Below are positions 42,314-51,660 of a DNA stretch of 64,000 bases, piece by piece; positions within the stretch are counted from its first letter, which is position 1, and each line of letters starts with the position of its first letter. Origin of the DNA: Pelosinus fermentans (GTDB taxonomy: Bacteria > Bacillota > Negativicutes > DSM-13327); NCBI GenBank assembly GCA_002434245.1, contig DJJR01000080.1:77132-141131 (forward strand), read 5' to 3'. The notes under the pieces are model-generated. The model had not been told where the DNA came from. It searched no databases and was given only the letters and a program-made list of their open reading frames with translations. Both the position numbers and the translations under genes were made by a program.

Positions 42314-43628
42314 TCTTGGTCTTCCATGCACCGCTTTTCCAGCGCCATAGCATACACATTCCGCGCAGCCATTCATCGACAAGCATCAGAGCCCAAATTG
42401 CCGGCAGACCGAATCCCAAAATGACTCCCAGATAGTAACCTAACCCGATGGTAACAGACCACATGGAAAGTATGGCAACGATCACAGGAAAATTGACATC
42501 TCCAGCGCCTCGCAAACCATAAATAAAAACAATATTAAACGTTCGCCCCGGCTCTAAAAGAGCATCAATTGCAAAGATCAGAGCACCAAGAGCAATAATC
42601 TTTGCATCTGTGGTAAAGATTCCAATAAGATGATACCTAAATACAAACAACATACCGCCAATGATCCAGGCAGAACCAAAGGCGATCAAAAAATTATGCA
42701 TTCCAGCTTTCTCTGCTTCATCAAACTTTTTAGCTCCTACTAATTGTCCGATCATAATAATATTGGCCTGCCCAATGGCTAAGGAGAACAGAAAGGCCAT
42801 TTTAATAATGGACCAAGCATAGGTGCGGGTAATATACGCGTCGGCTCCCAAATGGACAATAATGATGGTCATAAGCACCGTCTGACTCATGTTATAAGAC
42901 ATGTTTTCCATTGCAGCGGGAAAGCCAATCTTCAATAACTGTTTCAACTGGGTCTTAGGAAATTGAAGTAAATGACGCAGGATATCGAGCTTAAGCAGCT
43001 TAGTAAATAAATATACCAAGGCAGAACACACTGCAATTCCTTTACTGCAAACAGCCGCTATTCCAACGCCGTAAACCCCCATCGCCGGAATTCCTGCTAT
43101 CCCAAGTCCTAGTACCACAGATCCGATCAAATTTAAAACATTCATAAAAGCGGTTATCGCAAGGCACTGCTTGGTTCTCCCAAATCCTTTCAGTATGGCA
43201 TCAGCCGACGACAGCATCGCGTCAAAAAAAATAAAACCACCTGCTAGGAGCAAGTAGGTATGAGCGTAGGATAATAAATTATCAGCAATTCCCATAAACA
43301 TCAACATCTTTTTTCCGCCAATGACTAGCACCAAACTGGCTATCCCGCCCAGAACCGCATTAAATAGCAGGGATACAGCAGCGACTTTATCAATTTCTTC
43401 CGGTCTTTTGGCCCCTACATTCTGCGCCACTAAAACCGACGTTCCCATGGAAATGATGGCAAATACAAGAAGAAAATTCCATAAGATTTGAATTGTAGCT
43501 TCCACAGCTGCTGCAGCAACACTGTCATACTTGCTTAATATAAATACATTTACAAACCCTACCAACGTAATCAGAAATAATTCCAGAAATATCGGCCAGG
43601 CAAGTTTAAATAACGATAACTGGCTCAC
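42303..43628 (-). CDS. MATE-family efflux transporter
   Basis: About 441 residues, 12 helices. It begins SQLSLFKLAWPIFLELFLIT and shows the MATE sequences GTSVLVAQNVGAKRPEEIDK and GQANIIMIGQLVGAKKFDEA in the two halves. It exports drugs or metabolites with Na+ or H+. The frame is open to ATG 43718, but GTG at 43628 is 6 bases after GGGGGG and gives the usual N-terminus. Its 3' end overlaps the convergent DUF4130 gene by 11 bp. Confidence 0.88.
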   Translation of the reverse strand: MSQLSLFKLAWPIFLELFLITLVGFVNVFILSKYDSVAAAAVEATIQILWNFLLVFAIISMGTSVLVAQNVGAKRPEEIDKVAAVSLLFNAVLGGIASLVLVIGGKKMLMFMGIADNLLSYAHTYLLLAGGFIFFDAMLSSADAILKGFGRTKQCLAITAFMNVLNLIGSVVLGLGIAGIPAMGVYGVGIAAVCSKGIAVCSALVYLFTKLLKLDILRHLLQFPKTQLKQLLKIGFPAAMENMSYNMSQTVLMTIIIVHLGADAYITRTYAWSIIKMAFLFSLAIGQANIIMIGQLVGAKKFDEAEKAGMHNFLIAFGSAWIIGGMLFVFRYHLIGIFTTDAKIIALGALIFAIDALLEPGRTFNIVFIYGLRGAGDVNFPVIVAILSMWSVTIGLGYYLGVILGFGLPAIWALMLVDEWLRGMCMLWRWKSGAWKTKIMV

Positions 43629-43765
43629 AGCCATTCCCCCCATGCAACACAAACAGGATTCCAAATACAATTTATTTATCCTATCAGAAAACTGTGAGAT
43701 TGTCAAAATTTCATGCATCCTAAGAAAACGCTGGCGCGTCTTTTAAAACATATAAAAACAGAATC

Positions 43766-43845
43766 GAACCGCAGAGGCGCAGAGAACACTGAGAAAAGAT
43801 AGATCGGGTTAAAAACCTCTGTGCTCTCTGCGAACTCTGTGGTTC
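43766..43845. repeat. Dispersed inverted repeat, GAACCGCAGAG type (copy 1)
   Basis: GAACCGCAGAGGCGCAGAGA at the left end is answered by a right arm ending CTCTGTGGTTC. The element can fold on itself and lies between the MATE and CGGC genes. Related copies at 46866, 56718 and 58923. Confidence 0.85.
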
Positions 43846-43855
43846 AATATTCTCT

Positions 43856-44203
43856 TTACTTAATAACTACTTTCTTCATGATAATCGTCTCTTGTCCCTT
43901 GCCTTCTTTTGATCCATGGGTATATCCTACGACATCAAAATGCTCGCTTAGACGCTTTGCCAATGCCTCATAGTTAGCGGCTTTCCCCCGCATACAGGTA
44001 GACAAATGCACCACATCTACGCCATTTTTGATCATCGTCTTAATCTTATGATCAATATCACCGTCAGCATGAGAAAAAGTGATCAGTTCAATATCGCCCT
44101 CATATCCGGCAAAAGCATCCTTTCTTTGAAAGAAGGCATTAAGACAGCCTTTACCGGTACAGCGCTTCATGGTTTCTTCTCTGACTAATATAGCAACTTT
44201 CAT
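43856..44203 (-). CDS. CGGC domain protein
   Basis: 115 residues: begins MKVAILVREETMKRCTGKGC, with a further THGSK and HLSTCMRGKAANYEALA. Conserved Cys/His residues (RCTGKGC and STC) suggest a metal site, as proposed for the CGGC domain (PF08821); function is unknown. ATGAAGGTGAGTC precedes the ATG. Followed by a dispersed repeat rather than a clear terminator. Confidence 0.85.
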   Translation of the reverse strand: MKVAILVREETMKRCTGKGCLNAFFQRKDAFAGYEGDIELITFSHADGDIDHKIKTMIKNGVDVVHLSTCMRGKAANYEALAKRLSEHFDVVGYTHGSKEGKGQETIIMKKVVIK

Positions 44204-44261
44204 GACTCACCTTCATTTTTAACATTTTCGAAACACCTCATATCTATCGAAATAACTTGAT

Positions 44262-44870
44262 CTACCGTTTTAAAGCTGACAAGGTCACTAGTGTCTTTTC
44301 AAAAACTTCGTAAGTCAAGGCTCCTTCTAATACTTTTTCTGCCCCACTAAAGATAGTCGGAACCCATTCCAGCTGCTTGTCCATACATTCTTGATCTGTT
44401 TTCAGCAATATTGGAAGATAGCGCTCACTTGTCACTGCCTGTTCAAATGCTGCTGTATCCAGGCCAATCTGACTGGCAATGCCGATTAACACCTCTATAT
44501 CACCGATATTTTTATCTAACACATAGCTGGTTCGATAAACCTGGGCAACCCATTCTTGCACTTTACCGTTGTCCCGGGCAAATTCCAATCCCTGCAAAGC
44601 CAGCCGCGTATTCGGCACCAACAGCTTATTTCCCGGTACAAGACCGGCTGGTGCACCAAGGGCATTCAATTTCTCTACTCTTTCACTAAATACAATACCA
44701 GGCACGACATCTTGGATCATCCGGCCGTCTTTTGGAAGATCAGGATGTATTTCCCAGCCAACCCAGTCATCAGCCAGATCAATTGTCTCTTTTAGCTTTT
44801 GAACAAATCCCCATGCAATGTAGCAGTATGGACAAGAAAAATCAAAAATAATACGTAATGGTAAAGCCAT
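44262..44870 (-). CDS. DsbA-family thioredoxin-fold oxidoreductase
   Basis: 202 residues. The active-site text DFSCPYCYIAWGFVQ has CPYC, then an all-helical insert, and the cis-proline strand near VPTIFSG. It fits the DsbA/2-hydroxychromene-2-carboxylate isomerase (HCCA) superfamily; with a CPYC centre it could be a FrnE-type cytoplasmic disulfide enzyme. No signal peptide. Two unrelated genes flank it. Confidence 0.85.
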   Translation of the reverse strand: MALPLRIIFDFSCPYCYIAWGFVQKLKETIDLADDWVGWEIHPDLPKDGRMIQDVVPGIVFSERVEKLNALGAPAGLVPGNKLLVPNTRLALQGLEFARDNGKVQEWVAQVYRTSYVLDKNIGDIEVLIGIASQIGLDTAAFEQAVTSERYLPILLKTDQECMDKQLEWVPTIFSGAEKVLEGALTYEVFEKTLVTLSALKR

Positions 44871-44962
44871 ATGTATCTCCTCCTACTATCATGTATTGTA
44901 TTCTCGAAGAACAATCAAAAAATCTCTATTTCTATTTTATTCTATTTCTCATTTTACATACA

Positions 44963-44996
44963 AACTCCTGCAAGATCATTCCTGCAGGAGTTACTA
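44963..44996 (-). terminator. Terminator of the QueG-like gene, CTCCTGCA family
   Basis: AACTCCTGCA (44963-44972) pairs with TGCAGGAGTT (44983-44992); the minus-strand tail reads TTTGTATG. Confidence 0.8.
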
Positions 44997-44997
44997 T

Positions 44998-45801
44998 TTA
45001 TCCCTCTTGTCTCATAGAACTTGCTTGTATGCGGGGAATACTCGCTTCACAAGGCACAGCCGTCTGACATTTTCCACAACCGTATCTGGGACGATAGCGC
45101 GCCAATACACGGTCAAGGTAATCGGAGCAAACTGCATTATCCTTACCTTGCTCATTGATCGCCAACGGAGGGCAGCGCAAGATACAAGCACCGCATTTTG
45201 TGCAATGCTCATCAATTGCAGTATACTGCCGCTCAGTAGGATCAATGGCAGCATCTACAATGATACTGCCAATCCTGCCGGCGGAACCATGGGCTGTAAT
45301 TAATGACCGATTCAGGCTGAAGGTTCCTAAACCAGCTACAAAGGCAACATGTCGTTCTGACCAATTACTGCGGCGATTCACCACACTAAAACGAGAATCC
45401 ATAACGGGAACAAGAGCTTTTATTCCAGAGCCTTCTAAAAACTCTACTAAATAGTTACTCAAAGAGTTATTGAACTGCTCTCCTTCATAGCGACCATACA
45501 TCCATTCCCGAGCAGCTGTCCCTAATTTTCGATTCGCTTCACGGACTCTTTTCGTGAAGGGCAAAAAATAAGATATAACCGACTTGGCACCTTCTAACCA
45601 CTCTTGGGGCATTCGATGCTGCGGACCTACAACCTCTTTTTCCTTTAACTTTGCAAATAATGGGTCAAAGGCATCTGCTGCTGCAAAGAGCGGTGCATCA
45701 AAAAGCTGCAGCGAATCTAACTCTGCAATCGTATTCAGCGGACTATCCTTTGTGAAGGACCACGCAGCATCTTGTATCCCCTGTAATGTTATTCCTGTCA
45801 T
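44998..45801 (-). CDS. Epoxyqueuosine reductase-like 4Fe-4S protein
   Basis: 267 residues. The C-terminal half has ferredoxin motifs CTKCGACILRCP and, further on, CGKCQTAVPC. The N-terminal half is the QueG-like corrinoid-binding domain only in part: SVISYFLPFTKRVR and SWSERHVAFVAGLGTFSLN type segments (here NWSERHVAFVAGLGTFSL). It is shorter than true QueG, so it is probably a related reductase found in anaerobes. Divergent from the LysR gene at 45966; GGGGGGA precedes the ATG at 45801, and a 12-bp hairpin sits directly upstream (45819-45852). Confidence 0.82.
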   Translation of the reverse strand: MTGITLQGIQDAAWSFTKDSPLNTIAELDSLQLFDAPLFAAADAFDPLFAKLKEKEVVGPQHRMPQEWLEGAKSVISYFLPFTKRVREANRKLGTAAREWMYGRYEGEQFNNSLSNYLVEFLEGSGIKALVPVMDSRFSVVNRRSNWSERHVAFVAGLGTFSLNRSLITAHGSAGRIGSIIVDAAIDPTERQYTAIDEHCTKCGACILRCPPLAINEQGKDNAVCSDYLDRVLARYRPRYGCGKCQTAVPCEASIPRIQASSMRQEG

Positions 45802-45818
45802 ACATCATTCCCCCCATT

Positions 45819-45852
45819 CATTGGGTCACCTAAAAACAACGGTGACCCAATG
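45819..45852. promoter_or_regulatory. Perfect inverted repeat in the QueG-like/LysR intergenic region
   Basis: CATTGGGTCACC (45819-45830) and GGTGACCCAATG (45841-45852) are a perfect 12-bp inverted repeat with a 10-base centre, ending 18 bp before the QueG-like start. Candidate operator or leader hairpin. Confidence 0.5.
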
Positions 45853-45965
45853 TACTAGCACTTTTCTAATTTTATTGTACTATATCTCTATAATTCTGTA
45901 TAATTGAAATAAGAGAATCATTATATCAATATTATTGAACTATAAACATTGGAGTGATAACAACT

Positions 45966-46847
45966 ATGGATCTACGAGGACTCAAAACATTCCTAACGAT
46001 TGTAAAACTGGGGAGTTTCCAACATGCCGCCCAAGAGCTTCGCTATGCACAATCCACTGTAACAATGCAAATTCAAAAATTAGAGCGAGATTTGGGAGTC
46101 ACCTTGTTTGAACGGGGGAAAAGCTTTCGCCTGACAGAAGCAGGAAGAATCTGCAGCGAACAATCCGCCCATATCCTGCGAGATGTCGATCAATTACAAA
46201 GTACTATGAGCGATATCACCCTCGGAGAATCCGGCTCCATTTTAATAGGTGCTATAGAACCTGCTGCAAGTTTTCGATTGCCTAATATTCTGGCTGCCTT
46301 CATGGAGCGCCATCCAAAAGTACAAATATCAATTCAAATTGGAAATACATGCACCTTAACGGAACTGACTCTAAAAGGCGAAATCGACTTTGCTATTTCT
46401 TCTGTACCATCAACCAGCTCTGGCTTAACGTTTGAGCCTTTATTTTCTGAGCCTCTTGTATTGCTGGTTCCTTCTATGAATCCTCTTTCAGTAATAGAAG
46501 ATATCAAGATACAGGATTTAAAAGGCGAGCGATTTCTAGTTACCTCCCGAGAATGTGTATTTCGAAAGAAACTCTCCATTCTATTACAAAAGATAGGCAC
46601 TTCTTACTCAACACTTGAAATCAACAGTTTAGCTGCACTTAAGTATTATGTCCAAGCAAATCATGGCATTGCCCTGGTTCCCGCAGCCAACGTCACACCA
46701 GCTCCTGCTGGTACGGCAGTAAAAATAGTACAAGATTTGAATCTGGATCTAGAAGTTGGCTTTTTGCGCAGCTCTGAAAGAAGCACCTTTGGCATAGCTG
46801 AAGAAAAGCTTTTCACTTTCTTAAGAAAATCCTTATGCGTCTTTTAA
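45966..46847 (+). CDS. LysR-family transcriptional regulator
   Basis: About 293 residues. Starts MDLRGLKTFLTIVKLGSFQH, with the helix-turn-helix AQELRYAQSTVTMQIQKLER, then LGVTLFERGKSFRLT; effector domain GSILIGAIEPAASFRLPNIL onward. I take the ATG at 45966 rather than the GTG at 45954 that overlaps GGAG. Divergent from the QueG-like gene, which is the probable target through the region 45802-45950. Confidence 0.9.
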   Translation: MDLRGLKTFLTIVKLGSFQHAAQELRYAQSTVTMQIQKLERDLGVTLFERGKSFRLTEAGRICSEQSAHILRDVDQLQSTMSDITLGESGSILIGAIEPAASFRLPNILAAFMERHPKVQISIQIGNTCTLTELTLKGEIDFAISSVPSTSSGLTFEPLFSEPLVLLVPSMNPLSVIEDIKIQDLKGERFLVTSRECVFRKKLSILLQKIGTSYSTLEINSLAALKYYVQANHGIALVPAANVTPAPAGTAVKIVQDLNLDLEVGFLRSSERSTFGIAEEKLFTFLRKSLCVF

Positions 46848-46865
46848 AATATATATAACACATCC

Positions 46866-46953
46866 GAACCGCAGAGGCGCAGAGAACACAGAGAAAGAAT
46901 AATTAATAGGATTTAAAGAATCCCCCTCAGCGCGCTCTGCGTCTCTGCGGTTC
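46866..46953. repeat. Dispersed inverted repeat (copy 2)
   Basis: GAACCGCAGAGGCGCAGAGA and a right arm ending GCGTCTCTGCGGTTC. Similar to copy 1 at the left arm; between a LysR gene and the siderophore esterase. A second hairpin, AAAGTAGACAAAG with CTTTGTCTACTTT, follows around 46980-47015. Confidence 0.85.
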
Positions 46954-47042
46954 AATCATTCTTTCCCGACTCTCTTTCGCAAAGTAGACAAAGGATTATA
47001 TTCTTTGTCTACTTTGTGTGCCACGGACGGAAATAATAAAAA

Positions 47043-47079
47043 ATGACCAGCTGCTCTATCTTCTAGAGAAGCTGGTCAT
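47043..47079 (-). terminator. Terminator of the siderophore operon
   Basis: ATGACCAGCT (47043-47052) pairs with AGCTGGTCAT (47070-47079), followed by TTTTTTATTA on the minus strand. The stop codon of the esterase gene lies inside the loop region. Confidence 0.8.
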
Positions 47080-47817
47080 CTTTATGGGAAATAACCATTG
47101 TAATGCTGTTGGGAAACGCTTCAGAAAGAAGGAGTGCCCATGGTCCTCGCCTTCGTGGGTAACAAACTGACAATGGTTCTGGGAAAACCCTTTATCTAAT
47201 AAAATCGCATACGCTTCTTGATTCTTTGCGACCATGTTTCTTTGCTCATTATCTTTTCTCGTTCCCTCTAATGATCCAACGTCCATGTAAATCCTGCGTC
47301 CGAAATGTACAATATCCGCTGAACGCATAAATTCAATAAATCCTGCATACCAAAAAGAGCCTGAGATCGAAGCAATCCTGCCAAAAACCTCGGGATACAG
47401 GTACGCTGCGTACATCGAAATCAATCCCCCAAAGGATGCACCTGCAATTGCTGTATTTTCCGGATTCCTCATCGTACGATACTTCTCATCGATGTACGGT
47501 TTCAGCTCCTTTACCAAAAAAGCAAGATACCGGGCTCCCTGACCGCCAAAGTCAGAAAATCCTGCTGTTACCGCTTTCGCAAACCAAGGACTATACTCAT
47601 CGTTGCGATTATCCGGTTTAATGCCTACAAAGATACAGCCCTGCAGTTCTTTTGTAATCATCATTTCTTCTAATTCACTCAGACAGTCGCGAAACAGGTA
47701 ACCACCATCCTGCAGATAAACAACAGGAAAATGCTCCTCATGCATATCATAGGATGGCGGCAGGTAAATACAAATTTCGCTGCTCATAAAAGTGGTAAGA
47801 ATCAGCGTTCCCTTCAT
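47056..47817 (-). CDS. Siderophore esterase-like alpha/beta hydrolase
   Basis: 253 residues, of the enterochelin esterase/esterase D (PF00756) group. Elements: YLPPSYDMHEEHFPVVYLQD at the N-terminus, nucleophile GASFGG in TAIAGASFGGLISMYAAYLY, and final His in HEGEDHGHSFFLKR. No signal peptide. Being last gene of an iron-siderophore operon, with a 4-bp overlap with the ATPase gene, it probably cuts the siderophore in the cytoplasm to release iron. Confidence 0.88.
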   Translation of the reverse strand: MKGTLILTTFMSSEICIYLPPSYDMHEEHFPVVYLQDGGYLFRDCLSELEEMMITKELQGCIFVGIKPDNRNDEYSPWFAKAVTAGFSDFGGQGARYLAFLVKELKPYIDEKYRTMRNPENTAIAGASFGGLISMYAAYLYPEVFGRIASISGSFWYAGFIEFMRSADIVHFGRRIYMDVGSLEGTRKDNEQRNMVAKNQEAYAILLDKGFSQNHCQFVTHEGEDHGHSFFLKRFPTALQWLFPIKMTSFSRR

Positions 47818-48635
47818 GCCTCGCCCCCTATTGTTTCCTTCTCGGTCTGCAGATTATCGTAACTAAAACAAACAGGGACTCCATCCCGAGGATCAAGCAT
47901 CACCCTGGCATCAATACAAAAAACTTGTTTTAATACTTCTGGCGTGATCATTTCCTGAGGACTGCCCAATGCAACGATATGCCCCTCCTTCATAGCAACA
48001 ATCTCATGAGAAAAACGGGCTGCGTGGTTAATATCATGCAGCACCATAACAATGGTGCACTGCCTCTGACGATTTAACTGCTGCACGATCTTCAGCACTT
48101 CTAACTGATGCACCATATCCAAATAGGTAGTCGGTTCATCCAATAGAAGAATTGCCGTTTCTTGTGCCAATGCCATCGCCAGCCATACCTTCTGCCGCTC
48201 TCCTCCTGACAAGCTGCCCAGCTCCCGCTGGCGAAAAGAAATCGTTTTGGTAATATCCATAGCCCATTCAATGGCCTTTTGATCAGCTATTGCGCTTTTT
48301 TGTCCTTGATTGAGATGGGGAAACCGTCCGTATGCAACCAATTCTTCAACTGTCAACTCATTAGGTCCCACTGGATTTTGGGGAAGAAGTGTGAGTTTCT
48401 TAGCAATTTCCCGGGTAGCAAGGCTTCTTAAATCCTGGTTATATAAAAAGACGTTTCCTGCCTTTTGTTTAAGAATCCGTCCCATGGTTTTCAATAGTGT
48501 TGATTTACCACAACCATTTGGACCAATAATCGTAGTGATTTTCCCTTCTTTCACAGAAAAATCAAGATCCTGGAAAACCGTATGCTGCTCATAGCCCGCC
48601 TGCAGTTTTTCGGTTCTAAGTATACTCATATCCAT
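47814..48635 (-). CDS. Iron-siderophore ABC transporter ATP-binding protein (FecE/FhuC type)
   Basis: 273 residues. Walker A IIGPNGCGKSTLLKTMGRIL, signature LGSLSGGERQKVWLAMALAQ, Walker B ILLLDEPTTYLDMVHQLEVL, switch His MVLHDINHAARFSH. The C-terminal DPRDGVPVCF is usual for FecE-like ATPases. I set the start at ATG 48635, six bases after AGAGG; the frame continues upstream inside the permease stop. Works with the two permeases. Confidence 0.94.
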   Translation of the reverse strand: MDMSILRTEKLQAGYEQHTVFQDLDFSVKEGKITTIIGPNGCGKSTLLKTMGRILKQKAGNVFLYNQDLRSLATREIAKKLTLLPQNPVGPNELTVEELVAYGRFPHLNQGQKSAIADQKAIEWAMDITKTISFRQRELGSLSGGERQKVWLAMALAQETAILLLDEPTTYLDMVHQLEVLKIVQQLNRQRQCTIVMVLHDINHAARFSHEIVAMKEGHIVALGSPQEMITPEVLKQVFCIDARVMLDPRDGVPVCFSYDNLQTEKETIGGEA

Positions 48636-48645
48636 ACACATCCTC

Positions 48646-49665
48646 TTAGGCTTTACTTCTAAATAATAAATAAATAAAATAAGGTACTCCAATCAGGGAT
48701 ATGATTGTCCCTGTAGCGATTTCTGCCGGTGCAAAGATGTTTTTGGCGATAAAATCTGCCACTATCACAAGAAGCATGCCTAACATTGCACATAGAGGAA
48801 TCATTTGCTGATGGCGAATACCCGTCAGGGATTTGGCTAAATGAGGAACAATTAAACCTACAAACCCGATGCTCCCGGACACAGAAACACAGGCACTAAC
48901 CAGCCCAGTGCTGCAAAGCAATAAAATAACCTGCTCTCTCCCCACAGAAACACCCAGGCTTTTGACGCTGCTTTCCTCTAGTTGGAACAAATCAAGAATG
49001 TGGGCTTTCCAGAAAATGATAGGCAGTAAAAATAAGAACCAAGGCAATATGGAGATGCTATATTGCCAATTGGCATGAAACAGACTGCCGACGCTCCAAA
49101 CTGTCGCTGTATGAAAATCTGTAGGATCCATCTTTAATGTAATATACAATGAAAGTGCCGCAAAACCAGAACCAAGGGCAATTCCCGTTAACAAAAAGCG
49201 TTGAGAATCCAGCCTCCCATTTTTCCATGAAAGAAGATATACCAAAATGGAAGCAGCTAATCCTCCAATTAAACCAAAAAAGGGCATAGCCAGTATCGAA
49301 AACCAATCCGATCCAGCAAGTTTCCCCTGATAAAAGAACATAAATACAACAATGGCAAGACCCGCTCCAGCATTGATGCCTAAGATGCCAGGATCAGCCA
49401 GCCCATTTCGGGAAACACCTTGTAATACAGCTCCGGCGACCCCCAGACCCACCCCTACCAACCCGGCAATCACGATTCTGGGCAGGCGGAATTGATAAAT
49501 CAGCACATCATATTCTCCGTTTCCCTGACTAAACAGCGTCTTAACGACCTCAGCAAAAGTAAGATCAAAGATTCCATAACTAAGGCTTATATAAATAGCA
49601 GCCACAATTAACCCCAGAGCAGTAAGCATGATTCCCACAAAACGCTCCTGACTGTATTTAAGCAT
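48646..49665 (-). CDS. FecCD-family permease, subunit 2
   Basis: 339 residues, ten helices. Conserved stretches include RLPRIVIAGLVGVGLGVAGA, LQGVSRNGLADPGILGINAG and GFVGLIVPHLAKSLTGIRH, the loop that contacts the ATPase. It overlaps the first permease gene by 8 bp. Forms the heterodimeric channel for iron-siderophore import. Confidence 0.93.
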   Translation of the reverse strand: MLKYSQERFVGIMLTALGLIVAAIYISLSYGIFDLTFAEVVKTLFSQGNGEYDVLIYQFRLPRIVIAGLVGVGLGVAGAVLQGVSRNGLADPGILGINAGAGLAIVVFMFFYQGKLAGSDWFSILAMPFFGLIGGLAASILVYLLSWKNGRLDSQRFLLTGIALGSGFAALSLYITLKMDPTDFHTATVWSVGSLFHANWQYSISILPWFLFLLPIIFWKAHILDLFQLEESSVKSLGVSVGREQVILLLCSTGLVSACVSVSGSIGFVGLIVPHLAKSLTGIRHQQMIPLCAMLGMLLVIVADFIAKNIFAPAEIATGTIISLIGVPYFIYLLFRSKA

Positions 49666-50674
49666 ACTTATTGCCCCCCTTTTTCCTCGCTAAATAAAGA
49701 AAAAAAGGCACACCAATCAGAGAGGTAATGACTCCAACCGGAGTCTCGAAGGGATAGTTGAGAAAGCGGCTTACTATATCAGATAAAGCCAAAAATATGG
49801 CCCCTAGTACCCCTGAACAAGGTATGATCCATTTATAATCAGCACCTATAAGGAAACGGACGATATGGGGAATAATCAGACCTACGAAAGCAATTTTGCC
49901 AGCTAAGGCCACAGCACTCCCCGTTAAAAGCATGACAGCAGCTGCAGCCAAGACCTTAACGACAGTAGTCCGCTGCCCCAAGCTGACCGCCACTTCTTCT
50001 CCCAGGGAAAGTACGGTGACAGACCTGGCAATTCGAAGAGCCGCAATCATTCCGACTACTACAAAGGGAATTGCTAATCCTACTTGCTCCGGCTGCAGCT
50101 GATGCAGACGGGCATGATACCAAAAGCCAATATCCTGAGAGATTTGAAAATAGATTGCTAACGCAGAAGCAAAGCTGCTTAGAAAGGTTCCAATAATCGT
50201 TCCTAAGATAGCCAGCCTGACTGGCGATAATCCATTGGGCAATATGGAACCCAAACCAAAGACAATCCCCGCCCCAAGAGCAGATCCGGCAAAGGAAAAT
50301 ATGATCCGCTGCAAATCAGAGGCTTCGGGCAGCAAAATCATACTCAAGGTAACAGCTAAAATTGAACCATCGCTGATACCCATAATTCCGGGAGAAGCCA
50401 GATAATTTCTGGTAATTCCCTGCATCAGCGCCCCGGATACCGCAAGAGCACAGCCAATCAGCATAGTTCCCATCGCTCTGGGTAGACGAGAACTCATAAT
50501 AATCTGGTGATCCACATTGGTGGGATCGAATTGAAATATGGCATTTTGTATTGTCAATACATCAATCTCTTTTGCACCATAGAGTATAGATAAAGCCGCC
50601 ATCAGAAGGATCAACCCTGGAGCTGCCAGCAAAATCATATAAGGAAAATAACGTTTTACATGCATTGATTCCAC
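49658..50674 (-). CDS. FecCD-family permease, subunit 1
   Basis: 338 residues, ten helices. SSRLPRAMGTMLIGCALAVS, LMQGITRNYLASPGIMGISD and GKIAFVGLIIPHIVRFLIGA identify FecCD. Start is GTG at 50674 or ATG at 50665; ribosome site AAGTGAGTGG is weak, so it may rely on coupling to the binding-protein gene 15 bp upstream. Partner of subunit 2. Confidence 0.93.
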   Translation of the reverse strand: MESMHVKRYFPYMILLAAPGLILLMAALSILYGAKEIDVLTIQNAIFQFDPTNVDHQIIMSSRLPRAMGTMLIGCALAVSGALMQGITRNYLASPGIMGISDGSILAVTLSMILLPEASDLQRIIFSFAGSALGAGIVFGLGSILPNGLSPVRLAILGTIIGTFLSSFASALAIYFQISQDIGFWYHARLHQLQPEQVGLAIPFVVVGMIAALRIARSVTVLSLGEEVAVSLGQRTTVVKVLAAAAVMLLTGSAVALAGKIAFVGLIIPHIVRFLIGADYKWIIPCSGVLGAIFLALSDIVSRFLNYPFETPVGVITSLIGVPFFLYLARKKGGNKYA

Positions 50675-50688
50675 TCACTTTGTACCGT

Positions 50689-51660
50689 TTATTGTGACAA
50701 TTTTTCTATAGCGGCATTTAGAAACTGAATCTTTCCACCAATCGCTACCCCTTGCACCAAGGGATCAACTACATTGATAAATACATTATTATTTTTTACC
50801 GCCTTCATACTCCGCCAAATCGGATTCTGCTGCAAGTCTTTCAATACGTTAGGCTGAGCAGGACTTTCAAGAACGGCATATTGCAAAAAAATATAATCTG
50901 GGTTCATTTCACTGAACTTCTCTAAAGAAATGACCTCCTGTGCTTTGACAGCTTTAATTTCATCTGGGACAGACAAACCTAATTCCCCATACAGTATTTC
51001 ATTAAAAAATACATTGGCTGGATAGACGCCAATATTACCCCCACGAATTCGTATCGCTACCACTTTTTTGTCCCTTACGCCTTCAGGTAAGCGATCTTTG
51101 GCGGCCGCCACATCCTGCTCATATTTTTGCAGCACCTCCTTTGCCTGTTCTTGTTTACCAGTCAATTCGCCAAGAAAAAGGAGATTGGCTTTCCCGTCAA
51201 TGGGAAAATGGGATATAGGAATGGTCGGAGCAATTTTTTTCAATTGCTCTGCCGTAGATGCAGGGAATTTGTCGCTGCTCAAAATGACATCCGGCCTTAT
51301 CTTCAACATTGCTTCAAAGCTAGGCTGCATTCGTTCCCCGATAGGTTTCGCATCTTTCGTAATGTCTGCAAATAAGGCAGGAAACGTCCCACCAATCGTC
51401 ATAACACCAACAGGCTTCACCCCTAAGACTTGCAGATCCTCTAATGCTTCCAGCGCACCAGTAACTACAATTTTGTCAATCTTGTCAGGCAGAACATATT
51501 CTTTTCCAAGATAAGAATAATGTTTTTCTCCTGCCTGCCCCTTTACTGAAACTGTCGCACTTGATTTTGCTTGATATAGCGTCTTATTGACATAAATACC
51601 AGTAATGAGACTGCCAGCGATTACAACCGCCAATCCTAACATCCATACTTTTCTTGTCAT
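50689..51660 (-). CDS. Iron-siderophore substrate-binding protein
   Basis: 323 residues, Fe/B12 periplasmic-binding (PF01497) type: LPDKIDKIVVTGALEALEDL, GERMQPSFEAMLKIRPDVIL, then TIPISHFPID. The N-terminus has a hydrophobic segment (residues 8-23) but no cysteine lipobox, so it is either a periplasmic protein or held by the uncleaved helix, rather than a lipoprotein. This fits a cell with an outer membrane. First gene of the five-gene uptake operon. No TonB-dependent receptor gene in the window. Confidence 0.92.
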   Translation of the reverse strand: MTRKVWMLGLAVVIAGSLITGIYVNKTLYQAKSSATVSVKGQAGEKHYSYLGKEYVLPDKIDKIVVTGALEALEDLQVLGVKPVGVMTIGGTFPALFADITKDAKPIGERMQPSFEAMLKIRPDVILSSDKFPASTAEQLKKIAPTIPISHFPIDGKANLLFLGELTGKQEQAKEVLQKYEQDVAAAKDRLPEGVRDKKVVAIRIRGGNIGVYPANVFFNEILYGELGLSVPDEIKAVKAQEVISLEKFSEMNPDYIFLQYAVLESPAQPNVLKDLQQNPIWRSMKAVKNNNVFINVVDPLVQGVAIGGKIQFLNAAIEKLSQ

